A stretch of 64,000 nt of DNA from Hydrogenovibrio halophilus DSM 15072 (lineage in GTDB: Bacteria > Pseudomonadota > Gammaproteobacteria > Thiomicrospirales > Thiomicrospiraceae). The notes beneath the pieces are model-generated. The model worked only from the letters and a program-made list of their open reading frames with translations. It was not told where the DNA came from and made no database searches. The translations under genes were made by a program, and so were the position numbers. Position 1 is the first letter of the stretch. Each line of letters starts with the position of its first letter. The stretch is from positions 1,557,164 through 1,621,163 of the forward strand of contig NZ_KB913033.1 of the NCBI RefSeq assembly GCF_000384235.1, read 5' to 3'. Positions 47,078-56,074 of the stretch are shown piece after piece.

Positions 47078-47749
47078 TCAAGAACGGTCATGGTTATTGC
47101 GCTCACCCAAGCAGGTTTTGTGCCAGTCCGTGAGGGTCAAATCAAACTGCATGGACTGGCCGCTGTGCGGGTGGACAAATCCCAGGTAACGGGCATGCAG
47201 CATCAGTCGGGTGCTGAGGCCTTGAATCATGGCCGGGGCATAGAGGTTGTCGCCCAGTATCGGGTGTCCCAGAGAGGCCATTTGCAGGCGCAGTTGATGC
47301 GAGCGCCCGGTGATGGGGTTCAGGTCAACCTGAAACGCCTGATGGCGGGGGGAGAGGGGCGTTGGCTCTGTGGTTAGTTGCCACTGGGTCCGGGTCGGTT
47401 TGCCATGGCGCATGTCAATTTTCTGGCGGGGCCGATTGGGCCAGTCACAGATCTGGGGCAGGCACAGTGTGCCCTGTGACTGGCTGGGACGGCCAAAACA
47501 CCAGGCTTGGTAGGTTTTATCCACATGACGCTGCTCAAAGGCCCGGCTGAGCTGGCGATGGGTGTCGGCATCCCTGGCCAGTACCATTAGTCCAGAGGTG
47601 TCCATGTCCAGTCGGTGAACAATGCGCGCACTTGGCCAGTGTCGCTGAACCTGTCCGATCAGGCTGTGTTCCGCCGGACGTTGACGTCCCGGTACCGACA
47701 GCAGCCCGGATGGTTTGTTGACCACCAGCAGCCAGGGATCGTCATGCAC
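47078..47749 (-). CDS. rluA: RluA-family pseudouridine synthase
   Basis: RNA pseudouridine synthase of at least 223 residues without an S4 domain. LLVVNKPSGLLSVPG opens the fold, the catalytic Asp is in VHRLDMDTSGLMVLA, and NPITGRSHQLRLQMASLGHPILGD is the later core motif. Absence of S4 and LLSVPGR point to RluA (23S 746 / tRNA 32) rather than RluC/D. The listed start is GTG 47749, which lacks a ribosome-binding site. The same frame stays open upstream and reads HHYAPDWLVHDDP, as expected for RluA N-termini, with no ATG, GTG or TTG before a stop near 47839. Translation may therefore begin at ATC 47812 or ATT 47809, just after GAGG. Confidence 0.88.
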   Translation of the reverse strand: MHDDPWLLVVNKPSGLLSVPGRQRPAEHSLIGQVQRHWPSARIVHRLDMDTSGLMVLARDADTHRQLSRAFEQRHVDKTYQAWCFGRPSQSQGTLCLPQICDWPNRPRQKIDMRHGKPTRTQWQLTTEPTPLSPRHQAFQVDLNPITGRSHQLRLQMASLGHPILGDNLYAPAMIQGLSTRLMLHARYLGFVHPHSGQSMQFDLTLTDWHKTCLGERNNHDRS

Positions 47750-48056
47750 CAGCCAGTCAGGCGCGTAATGGTGCTGCGGGGGCAGCTGTGTGGACTGGAT
47801 GGATGGAATGATGGCCTCGTGCCTCTTGTTTGCGCGAATTTGTTAGCCCGAATATTTCACAAATTTGCACCGACCTTGCTTGCCCCTTGATTCCACAAGA
47901 AATATTTCCTCAGTCGACCGTAATCCCTGATACGGTACTTCTTCGGAAATTTCCTTGTGAAAACAATGTGCGGCGCAATCTCAGCACAAATTCATGAAAC
48001 ATTCGGGTTAGAATATGCTCATTATTCTAAAGCAAACTTATTCCAAGGAAAAAAAG

Positions 48057-48542
48057 ATGTCACACACCGTTTCCGTGATTTTTGTCTGTTTGGGCAATAT
48101 TTGCCGTTCGCCCACGGCGCATGCCGTGTTTCGCAAGAAGGTCGCCGACCGCGGATGGCAAGACCGTGTCCGCATTGATTCGGCCGGCACCGGCGGCTGG
48201 CATGTGGGCAAACCGGCGGATCAGCGTGCCAGTGCCGTCGCCCATGATCGAGGCATTCCCATGGCCGATTTGCGGGCGCGTCAGGTGGATCTGGGCGATC
48301 TGATCGAGTTTGATTATGTGTTGGCCATGGATGACGCCAATTATCACGATTTGCTGGCCATGGCCTTGCCGGAACACCGGGAAAAGATTCACCGTTTTCT
48401 GGACTTTGCCCCGGAATTTGATGAAACCGAGGTGCCAGATCCCTATTACGGTGGCCCGGACGGTTTTGATCACGTGTTTGAACTGGTGGATGCGGCATCG
48501 GAAGGGCTGCTGAAGGATCTGGCGGCCCGATGGCAAAAATGA
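48057..48542 (+). CDS. low-molecular-weight protein tyrosine phosphatase
   Basis: A 161-residue LMW-PTP/arsenate-reductase-fold phosphatase. The P-loop CLGNICRSP lies near residue 11, and the general acid is in VPDPYYGGPDGFDHVFEL. These are the exact LMW-PTP signatures. AAGGA lies about 9 bases before ATG 48057; an upstream ATG at 48015 would add an unusual leader. It may be a stand-alone regulator; no tyrosine kinase or capsule locus is in the window. Its stop codon overlaps palindrome copy 9. Confidence 0.93.
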   Translation: MSHTVSVIFVCLGNICRSPTAHAVFRKKVADRGWQDRVRIDSAGTGGWHVGKPADQRASAVAHDRGIPMADLRARQVDLGDLIEFDYVLAMDDANYHDLLAMALPEHREKIHRFLDFAPEFDETEVPDPYYGGPDGFDHVFELVDAASEGLLKDLAARWQK

Positions 48543-48553
48543 CCAGGCCTGGT
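48542..48553. repeat. ACCAGGCCTGGT palindrome, copy 9 (at a gene end)
   Basis: Exact core overlapping the phosphatase stop codon. The perfect palindrome extends to 24 bp (48536-48559) and ends in TTTT, so it could also act as a weak terminator. Confidence 0.95.
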
Positions 48554-48596
48554 CATTTTATGATTGGAAACCGCGACATGATAAGCCACGCTCAAT

Positions 48597-48636
48597 AAAA
48601 AAGGCCCGGTCTGAATATCTCAGGCCGGGCCTTTTT
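48597..48636. terminator. bidirectional terminator between phosphatase gene and rne
   Basis: A 14-bp stem with one wobble pair (48601-48614 with 48620-48633, loop ATATC) is flanked by an A-run on the left and a T-run on the right. Confidence 0.9.
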
Positions 48637-48670
48637 CATGCGTCAGCGTGTGGCTGAAGACGTGCGCGGT

Positions 48671-51154
48671 TTAACGATCCGCGCTTTTCTGTTCCGCCTC
48701 GGTATTGGCATGGGTCTCGGAATCCGTATTCGGCGCCTGTTCACGCTGATCCGGTTTCGGAGTGGCCTGCTCGGACGTGGTTTCAGCCTGAGGGGCGGCG
48801 TCGTTTTTCACCGGGTTGTCGGCGTTTGGACGCGTCTCTGCGTTGGCTGAAGCCGGCTTTGACGCAGGCTTGGAAGCCGTCGGCTGAGCCGTTGTTGACT
48901 CCGGGGCGTTGTCCGGGTTGACGGTGACCCCCGCCGTGTCCTGTGGAGGTACGGCATGGATCGACATGGTTTCCGCCCCAGCCGGTTTGCGTCGACGGCT
49001 GTTGTAGCTGCGACTGTTGTAGCGGCTGCGTCGACGCGGCGGTTTGTTCTGATCGTTTTTGTCTCCGCCTTTCTCCCCTCTGGGAGCCGGTTTGTCAGAC
49101 GTTGAGGCTTTGGAGGCCGGCTTTTCAGACGCATTGGTCTGATTGGCGTTTTCCGCCTGAGGCGTTTGGTTGGCTTCCTTGTTCTGACGCGGGCTGCGAC
49201 GGCGTTTGTTGCCGCCGTTGCTGTTTGGTCTGGACTCCGGGTTGCCTTCCTTGCCCTGGGCATCGGTCGTGGGTTTCTTGCCCGAAGCCTTTTTCTGAGG
49301 GGCCGAGTCCTTGGCCTTGCCTTCGTTTTTACCAGGTTTTTCCGACTTTTCTGAGCGTTTGCGGCCATTGTTGCCGTTTTGATTGCGCCCGCGCGGGTTT
49401 CTGTTGCCGCCATTGCGATTCTGGCGACCGGACTCAGAAGCCGTTTTGCGCGGTTTGTCTGTGGTTTCTGCCCGGTCTTCGTCGTCGGCGAACAGGGTTT
49501 GCCACAAGCGTTTGAACAGTCCCGGTTTTCTGGGTTGTTCCGGCGCTTTGGGGGTCGGAGCCGGAGTACCGGGCTGCATGTTTTTAATGGCCGGTTCTTC
49601 CTTGACCACCTTGGGCAGTGCGCGCTGCTCCGGGTTGTCTTTGTTCACCGTCTCTTTGATTTTGTAGCTGGAGTCACTGGGCACTTCTTCGCCGTGGCGG
49701 GTGCGCTCGATCAGGAAATCGGGCGTGTCCAGATGCTCATTGGGGATGATCATCAGGTGCAGTTTGTAGCGATCCTCGAGGTGCGAGATCTGGTGACGCT
49801 TTTCATTCAGCAGGAAGGTGGCCACATCCACCGGCAATTGCACCATCACCCGACGGGTGTTTTCCTTCATGGCTTCTTCTTCCAGCAGGCGCAGCGTGGA
49901 CAGAGCCAGCGACTGAACCCCGCGGATCACGCCGACGCCTTTGCAGCGCGGGCAGACCATTTGCGTGGATTCTTCGATGGACGGGCGTAGGCGCTGGCGT
50001 GACATTTCCAGCAGGCCGAAACGGGAGATTCGTCCGATCTGAACTCTGGCCCGATCGGACTTGACCGCTTCGCGCATTTTGTTTTCCACGTCGCGCTGGT
50101 GGCGATTGGAGTGCATGTCGATGAAGTCGATCACGACCAGACCGCCAATGTCACGCAGTCTCAGCTGACGGGCAATTTCGTAGGCGGCTTCCAGGTTGGT
50201 GTGATAGGCCGTTTCTTCGATGTCGCCGCCTTTGGTGGAGCGGCTGGAGTTGATGTCGATGGACGTCAGTGCTTCGGTGTTGTCAATCACAATCGCGCCG
50301 CCGGAAGGCAGAATGACTTCGCGGCTGTAGGCGGTTTCGATTTGGGATTCGACTTGGAAGCGGGTAAACAGCGGCACTTTGTCCTGATAAGGTTTGACCT
50401 TGTAGACCTGGTGCGGCATGACGTGCTGAATGAAATCGCGTGCCTTGTGAAAGGTTTCCATGTCGTCAATGATGATTTCACCGATGTCCTGGCGCAGGTA
50501 GTCGCGAATGGCCAGGATGACAATGTCGGATTCCTGATGGATCAGGAAAGGTGCCTGCTTTGAGGTGGACGCTTCCTTGATCGCTTCCCAGAGCTGAACC
50601 AGGTAGTTGACGCCCCATTGCAGTTCTTCGGTGGATTTGCCCACTCCTGCGGTGCGGATGATCATGCCCATGCCTTCGGGCATGTCCAGATCCTGCAGAG
50701 CGGTGCGCGTTTCAGAACGGTCGTCGCCTTCGATGCGACGGGAAATGCCGCCCGCTTTGGGGTTGTTGGGCATCATGACCACGTAGGGACCGGCGAGGGT
50801 GATCTGAGTGGTCAGGGCCGCGCCTTTGTTGCCGCGTTCTTCTTTTTGGACCTGGACAATGATTTCCTGGCCTTCTTTGAGCACATCCTTGATCGAAAGG
50901 CGTCCGTCCTGTTTGTCCGGGTAGTATTCTTCGGCGACTTCCTTGAACGGCAAAAAGCCGTGACGCTCGGAGCCGTAGTCGACAAACGCCGCTTCCAGGC
51001 TGGGTTCGATACGGGTGACCGTGCCTTTGTAGATGTTGGCTTTTTTCTTCTGGTGATGGGGGGTTTCGACGTCAAGATCGTACAGTTTCTGCCCGTCGAC
51101 CAGGGCGATGCGCACCTCTTCGGATTGGATGGCATTAATCAGCATTCGTTTCAT
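48671..51154 (-). CDS. rne: ribonuclease E
   Basis: Main endoribonuclease of mRNA decay and rRNA/tRNA processing, 827 residues. It starts [21 protein letters not shown] and contains the S1 domain ([27 protein letters not shown]). The catalytic core has IDINSSR and [10 protein letters not shown] (the two catalytic Asp), and the zinc-link motif is VCPRCKG (about 399-405). After about residue 510 the protein becomes a long disordered tail rich in Arg, Asn, Lys, Gly, Gln and Pro (arginine-rich RNA-binding and degradosome scaffold region). Shorter than E. coli RNase E (1061) because of this tail. It has a long 5' region, which fits autoregulation. Confidence 0.96.
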   Translation of the reverse strand: MKRMLINAIQSEEVRIALVDGQKLYDLDVETPHHQKKKANIYKGTVTRIEPSLEAAFVDYGSERHGFLPFKEVAEEYYPDKQDGRLSIKDVLKEGQEIIVQVQKEERGNKGAALTTQITLAGPYVVMMPNNPKAGGISRRIEGDDRSETRTALQDLDMPEGMGMIIRTAGVGKSTEELQWGVNYLVQLWEAIKEASTSKQAPFLIHQESDIVILAIRDYLRQDIGEIIIDDMETFHKARDFIQHVMPHQVYKVKPYQDKVPLFTRFQVESQIETAYSREVILPSGGAIVIDNTEALTSIDINSSRSTKGGDIEETAYHTNLEAAYEIARQLRLRDIGGLVVIDFIDMHSNRHQRDVENKMREAVKSDRARVQIGRISRFGLLEMSRQRLRPSIEESTQMVCPRCKGVGVIRGVQSLALSTLRLLEEEAMKENTRRVMVQLPVDVATFLLNEKRHQISHLEDRYKLHLMIIPNEHLDTPDFLIERTRHGEEVPSDSSYKIKETVNKDNPEQRALPKVVKEEPAIKNMQPGTPAPTPKAPEQPRKPGLFKRLWQTLFADDEDRAETTDKPRKTASESGRQNRNGGNRNPRGRNQNGNNGRKRSEKSEKPGKNEGKAKDSAPQKKASGKKPTTDAQGKEGNPESRPNSNGGNKRRRSPRQNKEANQTPQAENANQTNASEKPASKASTSDKPAPRGEKGGDKNDQNKPPRRRSRYNSRSYNSRRRKPAGAETMSIHAVPPQDTAGVTVNPDNAPESTTAQPTASKPASKPASANAETRPNADNPVKNDAAPQAETTSEQATPKPDQREQAPNTDSETHANTEAEQKSADR

Positions 51155-51711
51155 GCGATTCTCTTTCGTTTTTCTGGGGCCGGGGATGGCTCAGTCAAAG
51201 AGAATAAGGCGAGAAGGCGTCTTTAAGACAGTCAGACGGTGTGTGCGTTCGTGTGATTCATCCGTTCGAACTGAAATCGATTCAGTTCGGCTTCCCTGTT
51301 TTGCAGGCAAAGACGTTGGGCACCGCTTCGAGTGGTTGTGACTGTAATGTTTTTGTCGAGCTTGGTGTTTTTGTGCAGTCCAAGCTCTTAGCCAATCAGA
51401 TGTTCGCGTCAGTCTATAGGGCGGTAATCTAATTTATTTGTTTCACCAGGGTCGGTGAGGTCTCGTACCACGCCGCCAGCGTCTTATGTTCATCGCCTTT
51501 CGGGCCGTTGCGCTGCGGGGTGTTTATTCTCTTCCACTGGTCATTCGGCCAGGGTTAAAATTCATGCGTTCCACCCTGTCAGAATGCCTGACAAGATGAG
51601 ATAAATGTTCTTTCTTAGAGCTGTATCAATATAGCACGCTGTTTGCGACCATGCAATTGAAATTCGTTGATTGGTCCACATTGGCGTTGCGATTTCAGTA
51701 AAATGCGCGCA
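51155..51711. other. long divergent intergenic region between rne and rluC
   Basis: This 557-base stretch holds the presumed 5' untranslated region of rne on the minus strand, as expected from RNase E autoregulation in E. coli. It contains a 9-bp hairpin (51267-51275 with 51281-51289) in that leader. Near 51711 lies the rluC promoter. I see no small gene with a ribosome-binding site and no family feature, and I cannot place the rne promoter with confidence. Confidence 0.5.
51675..51704 (+). promoter_or_regulatory. putative rluC promoter
   Basis: TCCACA (51675-51680) and TAAAAT (51699-51704) are separated by 18 bases. The expected start site is at about 51710-51712, where the rluC ATG lies. 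Confidence 0.35.
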
Positions 51712-52698
51712 ATGAATGCAAAAACAACCACATCCGACAAAGTGCCCCAGCCTGGTTCCGGCACCCAGGTTCGCTGGATCGAAGTCAGTGCCGACGACGC
51801 CGGTCAGCGCCTGGACAATTTTCTGATGCGCTGTTACCGCAAGGTGCCCAAGACCCTGATTTACCGCGTGATTCGCAAAGGCGAGGTGCGGGTGGACAAA
51901 GGCCGGGTCAAGCCGCATCGCAAGCTGCAGGCCGGTGAGGTGGTGCGGGTGCCGCCGATCCGTCAGCCGGATTCGCCGGAGGCGGCTGTGATTGCCCAGG
52001 CTCAGCTGGACCGGATCGAACGCAGCATTGTGTATGAGGACGCCGATCTGCTGGTGCTCAACAAACCTTCCGGGGTGGCTGTGCATGGCGGCAGCGGACT
52101 GAGCTGGGGCGTGGTGGAAGTGCTGCGTCGCCTGCGACCCTATGCCAAGCGTATGGAGCTTGCGCACCGGCTGGACCGTGACACGTCCGGCTGTCTGCTG
52201 GTGGCCAAAAAAGCTTCCGTGCTGAAAGCGCTGCATGCGCAGATACGAGAAGATCAATTGCTGAAACAGTATTGGGCGTTGGTGGCGCCACACTGGCCGA
52301 AATCGGTGTCGCGCGTGGATTTGCCGTTGTTGAAAAACACGCTGCAATCGGGTGAGCGACTGGTCAAGGTGTCGGCCGAGGGCAAGCCTTCGGTCAGTGA
52401 TTTCCGGTGTCTGGAAACGTTTGAAGATGCGGATTTGGTTGAAGTGACGCTCCGCACCGGTCGTACCCATCAGATCCGCGTACACGCCCAGGCAAGCGGG
52501 GCACCGGTGGTGGGCGATGAGAAGTACGGTGATCAGGCCGTGAATCAGCGTTTTCGAAAACAGGGTATGAAGCGCTTGGCGCTGCATGCACGACGATTGG
52601 GGTTTACCCATCCGGTGACCGGGCAGTGGTGCGAATTGGAAGCGCCATTGCATGACGATTTTTCCGCGTTGTTGGTGCGAATGCGAGGTGAACATTGA
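51712..52698 (+). CDS. rluC: 23S rRNA pseudouridine synthase RluC
   Basis: A 328-residue enzyme with an N-terminal S4 domain (AGQRLDNFLMRCYRKVPKTLIYRVIRKGEVRVDKGRVKP) and the catalytic Asp in AHRLDRDTSGCLLVAKK. KKxSVLKALH and TGRTHQIRVHAQASGAPVVGDEKYG complete the core. RluC modifies U955, U2504 and U2580 of 23S rRNA in E. coli. ATG 51712 is chosen; 51703 is also in frame, and neither has a clear ribosome-binding site. Divergent from rne, the same arrangement as in E. coli. Confidence 0.93.
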   Translation: MNAKTTTSDKVPQPGSGTQVRWIEVSADDAGQRLDNFLMRCYRKVPKTLIYRVIRKGEVRVDKGRVKPHRKLQAGEVVRVPPIRQPDSPEAAVIAQAQLDRIERSIVYEDADLLVLNKPSGVAVHGGSGLSWGVVEVLRRLRPYAKRMELAHRLDRDTSGCLLVAKKASVLKALHAQIREDQLLKQYWALVAPHWPKSVSRVDLPLLKNTLQSGERLVKVSAEGKPSVSDFRCLETFEDADLVEVTLRTGRTHQIRVHAQASGAPVVGDEKYGDQAVNQRFRKQGMKRLALHARRLGFTHPVTGQWCELEAPLHDDFSALLVRMRGEH

Positions 52699-53363
52699 AA
52701 CAGTATCAATGTGTGATTTTTGACTGGGACGGCACGCTGATGAATTCCGAGGCTCGGATTGTGCACGCGATTCAGGTGGCGGCCGAGCGGGCCGGCTTCC
52801 CAGTGTTGCCGGCCGAGGAAAGCAAGCAGATCATTGGCTTGAGTCTGGCCAATGCGGTCCAGACACTGTACCCGCAAGCGGATCAGGCCGGGATTGATGC
52901 GATTTCCCACGGCTATACCGAATGTTTTCTGAACGAATCGGATGTGCCGATGTTGCCGTTTGATGGGTTGGAACCGTTGCTTTCCGGGATTCGTCAGCAG
53001 GGAGCGAAAACCGTGATTGCCACCGGGAAAAGTCGTCGGGGGTTGGATCAGGTGCTGGCAGAAACCGGCCTGGGGCGGCATTTTGACTGGACCCGTACCC
53101 CGGTGGAATCGGCGTCGAAGCCCGATCCGATGATGCTGGAGCAAATTCTGGAAAAATACGCGTTGTCGCCGGATGAGGCGGTGATGGTGGGAGACACCGA
53201 GTTTGACATGCAGATGGCGCATGCACTGGGGATGGATCGGATCGCCATGAGTCATGGCGTGCATGAACTGGAAAGGTTGCTGGCCTATGAGCCGGTGGCC
53301 CATCATGATGATTTGCCATCCTTGCAGGCCTGGTTAAAAGACCGTCTCCGAGTGCACGCTTGA
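52695..53363 (+). CDS. HAD-superfamily phosphatase (Gph-like)
   Basis: A 222-residue subfamily IA hydrolase. Motif I FDWDGTLMNS carries the nucleophile Asp, motif II is VIATGKS, motif III Lys is in SKPDPMML and motif IV is VGDTEFDMQMA. A helical cap lies between motifs I and II. It resembles phosphoglycolate phosphatases and the HAD gene often found beside rluC; the substrate is uncertain. It starts with TTG 52695, supported by GAGGTG five bases upstream; the TTG overlaps the rluC TGA. A near-copy of the window's palindrome (GCAGGCCTGGT) lies at 53324-53334, read as LQAWLKD. Confidence 0.88.
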   Translation: MKQYQCVIFDWDGTLMNSEARIVHAIQVAAERAGFPVLPAEESKQIIGLSLANAVQTLYPQADQAGIDAISHGYTECFLNESDVPMLPFDGLEPLLSGIRQQGAKTVIATGKSRRGLDQVLAETGLGRHFDWTRTPVESASKPDPMMLEQILEKYALSPDEAVMVGDTEFDMQMAHALGMDRIAMSHGVHELERLLAYEPVAHHDDLPSLQAWLKDRLRVHA

Positions 53364-53387
53364 TCGTTTTTGGTCTGTGACCAAGCT

Positions 53388-54005
53388 TTAGTCCGGATCA
53401 AGCGGCAGGGCGAGTCCGGCCTCTCTCAAAAAGCCGGTCAGCTGGATCAGCGGCAGGCCGATCAGGGCGTTCGGGTCGCTGGTCTGAATCGATTCAAACA
53501 GGGTAATGCCCAATCCCTCCGATTTGAAGCTGCCGGCACAGTCATAAGGTTCTTCCGATAACAGATAGGCACGCAGACTGCGATCATCCAGATGGCGAAA
53601 CCGGACCTGAGTCTGGTCCAGTCCTTCCCAGCGGCCCTGAGGTGTGATCAGGGTCAGGGCGGTGAAAAACGTGACCGTTTGCCCGCTGAAGTGGCGCAAC
53701 TGTTCCAGTGCCCGATCGTAGGTGTGCGGTTTGCCCAGGGGGGTACCCTGAAAGCTGGCGCTTTGATCGGAGCCGATGACCCAGGTCTGAGGGTGGCTCA
53801 GAGCGATGGCCTCAGCCTTTTGTGTGGCCAGGCGTCGGGTCATGGCTTCGACCGATTCGTCGGTCTGTGGGGTTTCATCGATGTCCGGGCTTTGGCAGGT
53901 AAAAGGCAGGCGCAGTTTTTGCAAGCACTCCCGTCGATAAGGTGAGCCGGAGGCCAGAATCAGTTGAGGCCGTTCCGGGCCTTGCGAATAGTGGGTGTGA
54001 GTCAT
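53388..54005 (-). CDS. maf: Maf-family nucleotide pyrophosphatase (YceF type)
   Basis: A 205-residue house-cleaning NTP pyrophosphatase. LILASGSPYRRECLQKL is the nucleotide-binding start, and VIGSDQSASF the Ser-Asp-Gln motif. GKPHTYDRALEQL and YDCAGSFKSEGLGI place it in the YceF (m7GTP) branch rather than the YhdE (dTTP/UTP) branch. It is divergent from yceD with 81 bases between start codons, the same neighbourhood as in E. coli. Confidence 0.92.
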   Translation of the reverse strand: MTHTHYSQGPERPQLILASGSPYRRECLQKLRLPFTCQSPDIDETPQTDESVEAMTRRLATQKAEAIALSHPQTWVIGSDQSASFQGTPLGKPHTYDRALEQLRHFSGQTVTFFTALTLITPQGRWEGLDQTQVRFRHLDDRSLRAYLLSEEPYDCAGSFKSEGLGITLFESIQTSDPNALIGLPLIQLTGFLREAGLALPLDPD

Positions 54006-54049
54006 GCTAGCCTCTTGTTTTCACTGGTTTTCGTCGGTCGGATTTGTTT

Positions 54050-54078
54050 TTGACATTGTCGGGGTTTGCGGTTATTAT
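54050..54078 (+). promoter_or_regulatory. strong promoter of yceD-rpmF-fab operon
   Basis: A perfect TTGACA (54050-54055) and TATTAT (54073-54078) are separated by exactly 17 bases. The start site would fall at about 54084-54086, one to three bases before the yceD ATG. Confidence 0.8.
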
Positions 54079-54086
54079 GCCCCGCT

Positions 54087-54620
54087 ATGTCAGAAAAGCT
54101 ACCCGAGTTGATTGATCCGGTTTATTGCGCGCAACATCATAAAGCGTATGCGGCCCAAGTCAAACAGACGTGTTACCCACGATTGACGGATCAATTGGTT
54201 CAGGCCGATGAATGGGTCAAAGTTTCAATCAAATTTTACCCTTATCCGGGTCTGGCGGCGTATGCGTTTGATCTGCATTTGCAAACCTGTTTGCGGTTGA
54301 CGTGTCAGCGGTCATTACAGCCCTTTGGCTACCCCGTGGACGTTGAGCTGTCGGGCGCGTACGTCGAAAGTCTGGCGTTGGCCGACGATTTGCCGGAAGA
54401 CATGGCGGTGTTTGAGCTGCCTGCTGAAAAAGTGTCTCTGAGTGCGCTGATCGAAGACGAATTGCTGTTGCAGGTGCCGTTGTCGCCGATGGACCCGGCG
54501 GCCTCGTTGCCGGACTACGAACCGGCCGTGCCGGAATGGGATCTGGCGCAGCAGCAAGCAGACAGCGATGGGGAAACCAACCCGTTTGCGGCCCTGAAAA
54601 CACTGAAACCGAAACATTGA
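54087..54620 (+). CDS. yceD: YceD (DUF177) family protein
   Basis: A 177-residue protein of the YceD family, linked in E. coli and plants to 23S rRNA accumulation. It starts MSEKLPELIDPVYCA and includes LQTCLRLTCQRSLQPF (the conserved Cys-x-Arg region) and an acidic centre (EDELLLQVPLSPMDP). There is no ribosome-binding site, and ATG 54087 lies almost at the predicted transcription start, so the message may be leaderless. It is first in the rpmF-plsX-fab operon, as in other gammaproteobacteria. Confidence 0.9.
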   Translation: MSEKLPELIDPVYCAQHHKAYAAQVKQTCYPRLTDQLVQADEWVKVSIKFYPYPGLAAYAFDLHLQTCLRLTCQRSLQPFGYPVDVELSGAYVESLALADDLPEDMAVFELPAEKVSLSALIEDELLLQVPLSPMDPAASLPDYEPAVPEWDLAQQQADSDGETNPFAALKTLKPKH

Positions 54621-54656
54621 AACCGAAGAATCACTAAACCGCCAGACTGGTTTTTG

Positions 54657-54668
54657 ACCAGGCCTGGT
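54657..54668. repeat. ACCAGGCCTGGT palindrome, copy 10 (intergenic)
   Basis: Exact core between yceD and rpmF, preceded by TTTTTG. Confidence 0.95.
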
Positions 54669-54726
54669 TGTCACGATGACCCGAGAGGGTCATGAATTTG
54701 CCACCACTGAATTCAGGAGATTGATT

Positions 54727-54900
54727 ATGGCTGTTCAGAAAAGTAGAAAAACCCCTTCCCGTCGTGGTATGCGTCGTTCTCACGATGCGTTGACGCCAGC
54801 CGCCATCACTGTGGACGAAACCACTGGTGAACTGCACCGTCGTCATCATGTCACCGCCGACGGTTATTACAAAGGCAAAAAGGTGATTCAGGACAAGTAA
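54727..54900 (+). CDS. rpmF: 50S ribosomal protein L32
   Basis: A 57-residue L32 with [21 protein letters not shown] at its start and [18 protein letters not shown] near its end. It has no zinc-binding Cys pairs, as in E. coli. AGGAG lies 4 bases before ATG 54727. Confidence 0.97.
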   Translation: MAVQKSRKTPSRRGMRRSHDALTPAAITVDETTGELHRRHHVTADGYYKGKKVIQDK

Positions 54901-54921
54901 TTGTTCAGGAACCCTGCTCTC

Positions 54922-54949
54922 ACGCCTGCACTTTTGCAGGCGTTTTTTG
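54922..54949 (+). terminator. intra-operon terminator between rpmF and plsX
   Basis: A 9-bp perfect stem (54922-54930 with 54935-54943, loop CTTT) is followed by six T. It should stop part of the transcripts before the lipid genes. Confidence 0.85.
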
Positions 54950-54999
54950 TGCTGAGCGCGCTTTTCTTTTTTCCGATTTAATGGAACAGGATCCTTGTT

Positions 55000-56025
55000 T
55001 TGAGTATGCGAATTGCAATTGATGCGATGGGTGGCGATTACGGCCTAGCGGTTACAGTGCCGGCCGCGCTCAAAGCGCTGAAAGCATTTGATGACATTTC
55101 GATCGTTCTGGTCGGTCGCCCGGATGAGATTGAGCAAGCCCTGGCAGGGACAGATTATGACCCTGAACGCTTGAGCATCGAACCGGCCGAACAGGTTGTG
55201 ACCATGGACGACCTGCCTTCCAAGGCCTTGCGTCAGAAAAAACAGTCGTCCATGCGGCTGGCCCTGAATCTGGTCAAGGACGACCAGGCTCAGGCCTGTG
55301 TCAGTGCCGGCAACACCGGGGCCTTGATGGCGGTGTCCAAGTTTGTGCTCAAAACCCTGCCCGGTGTGGACCGACCGGCGATTTGCACCTCCATGCCCAG
55401 CATGACCGGGCATGTGCATGTGCTGGATCTGGGGGCCAACATCAATGCCGATGGCAACAGTCTGGCTCAGTTTGCGGTAATGGGCTCGGTGTTGGCCAGA
55501 GCTGTGGACAATAACCCCAAACCCAAAGTGGGGCTGCTCAATATTGGCGAAGAAGAAATCAAAGGGCATCAGCGGATCAAAGATGCCAATGAAATTCTGA
55601 AGCGCACCCAGATCAATTACATCGGATACGTCGAAGGCGATGAAATATACCAGGGCAACGTCGATGTGGTTTCTTGCGACGGCTTTGATGGCAATGTGGC
55701 CCTCAAATCCAGCGAAGGCGTGGCCAAAATGATTGCGTTTTACCTGCGTGAGGCATTCAATAAAAACTGGCTGACCCGTCTGGCCGGTCTGGTGGCCTGG
55801 CCGGTGTTGAAAGCGTTCAAGGCAAAAGTCGATCCGCGTCAATACAACGGTGCGTCCTTCCTCGGTTTGCGCAAAATCGTCATCAAAAGCCACGGTGGTG
55901 CGGACGTGTTTTCGTTTTATCACGCCATTGCCGAGGCCCGTCTGGAAGTGCAGAAAAACGTGCCCGATCTGATCGCGGAAGAAGTGCACCACCTGCTGGG
56001 CGCGACCAGCGACCAAGACGCCTGA
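55000..56025 (+). CDS. plsX: phosphate acyltransferase PlsX
   Basis: Makes acyl-phosphate from acyl-ACP for phospholipid synthesis, 341 residues. RIAIDAMGGDYG at the start, VSAGNTGALMAVSKFVLKTLPGV, and GHVHVLDLGANIN are family signatures. The start is probably TTG 55000, with AGGA 8 bases upstream. ATG 55006 is an alternative two codons later. It is followed by fabH and sits after the rpmF terminator. Confidence 0.96.
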   Translation: MSMRIAIDAMGGDYGLAVTVPAALKALKAFDDISIVLVGRPDEIEQALAGTDYDPERLSIEPAEQVVTMDDLPSKALRQKKQSSMRLALNLVKDDQAQACVSAGNTGALMAVSKFVLKTLPGVDRPAICTSMPSMTGHVHVLDLGANINADGNSLAQFAVMGSVLARAVDNNPKPKVGLLNIGEEEIKGHQRIKDANEILKRTQINYIGYVEGDEIYQGNVDVVSCDGFDGNVALKSSEGVAKMIAFYLREAFNKNWLTRLAGLVAWPVLKAFKAKVDPRQYNGASFLGLRKIVIKSHGGADVFSFYHAIAEARLEVQKNVPDLIAEEVHHLLGATSDQDA

Positions 56026-56074
56026 ATACATTCTGCCGACCTGAGTCGGCAACACAGTGACCAAAGAAGGTTTC

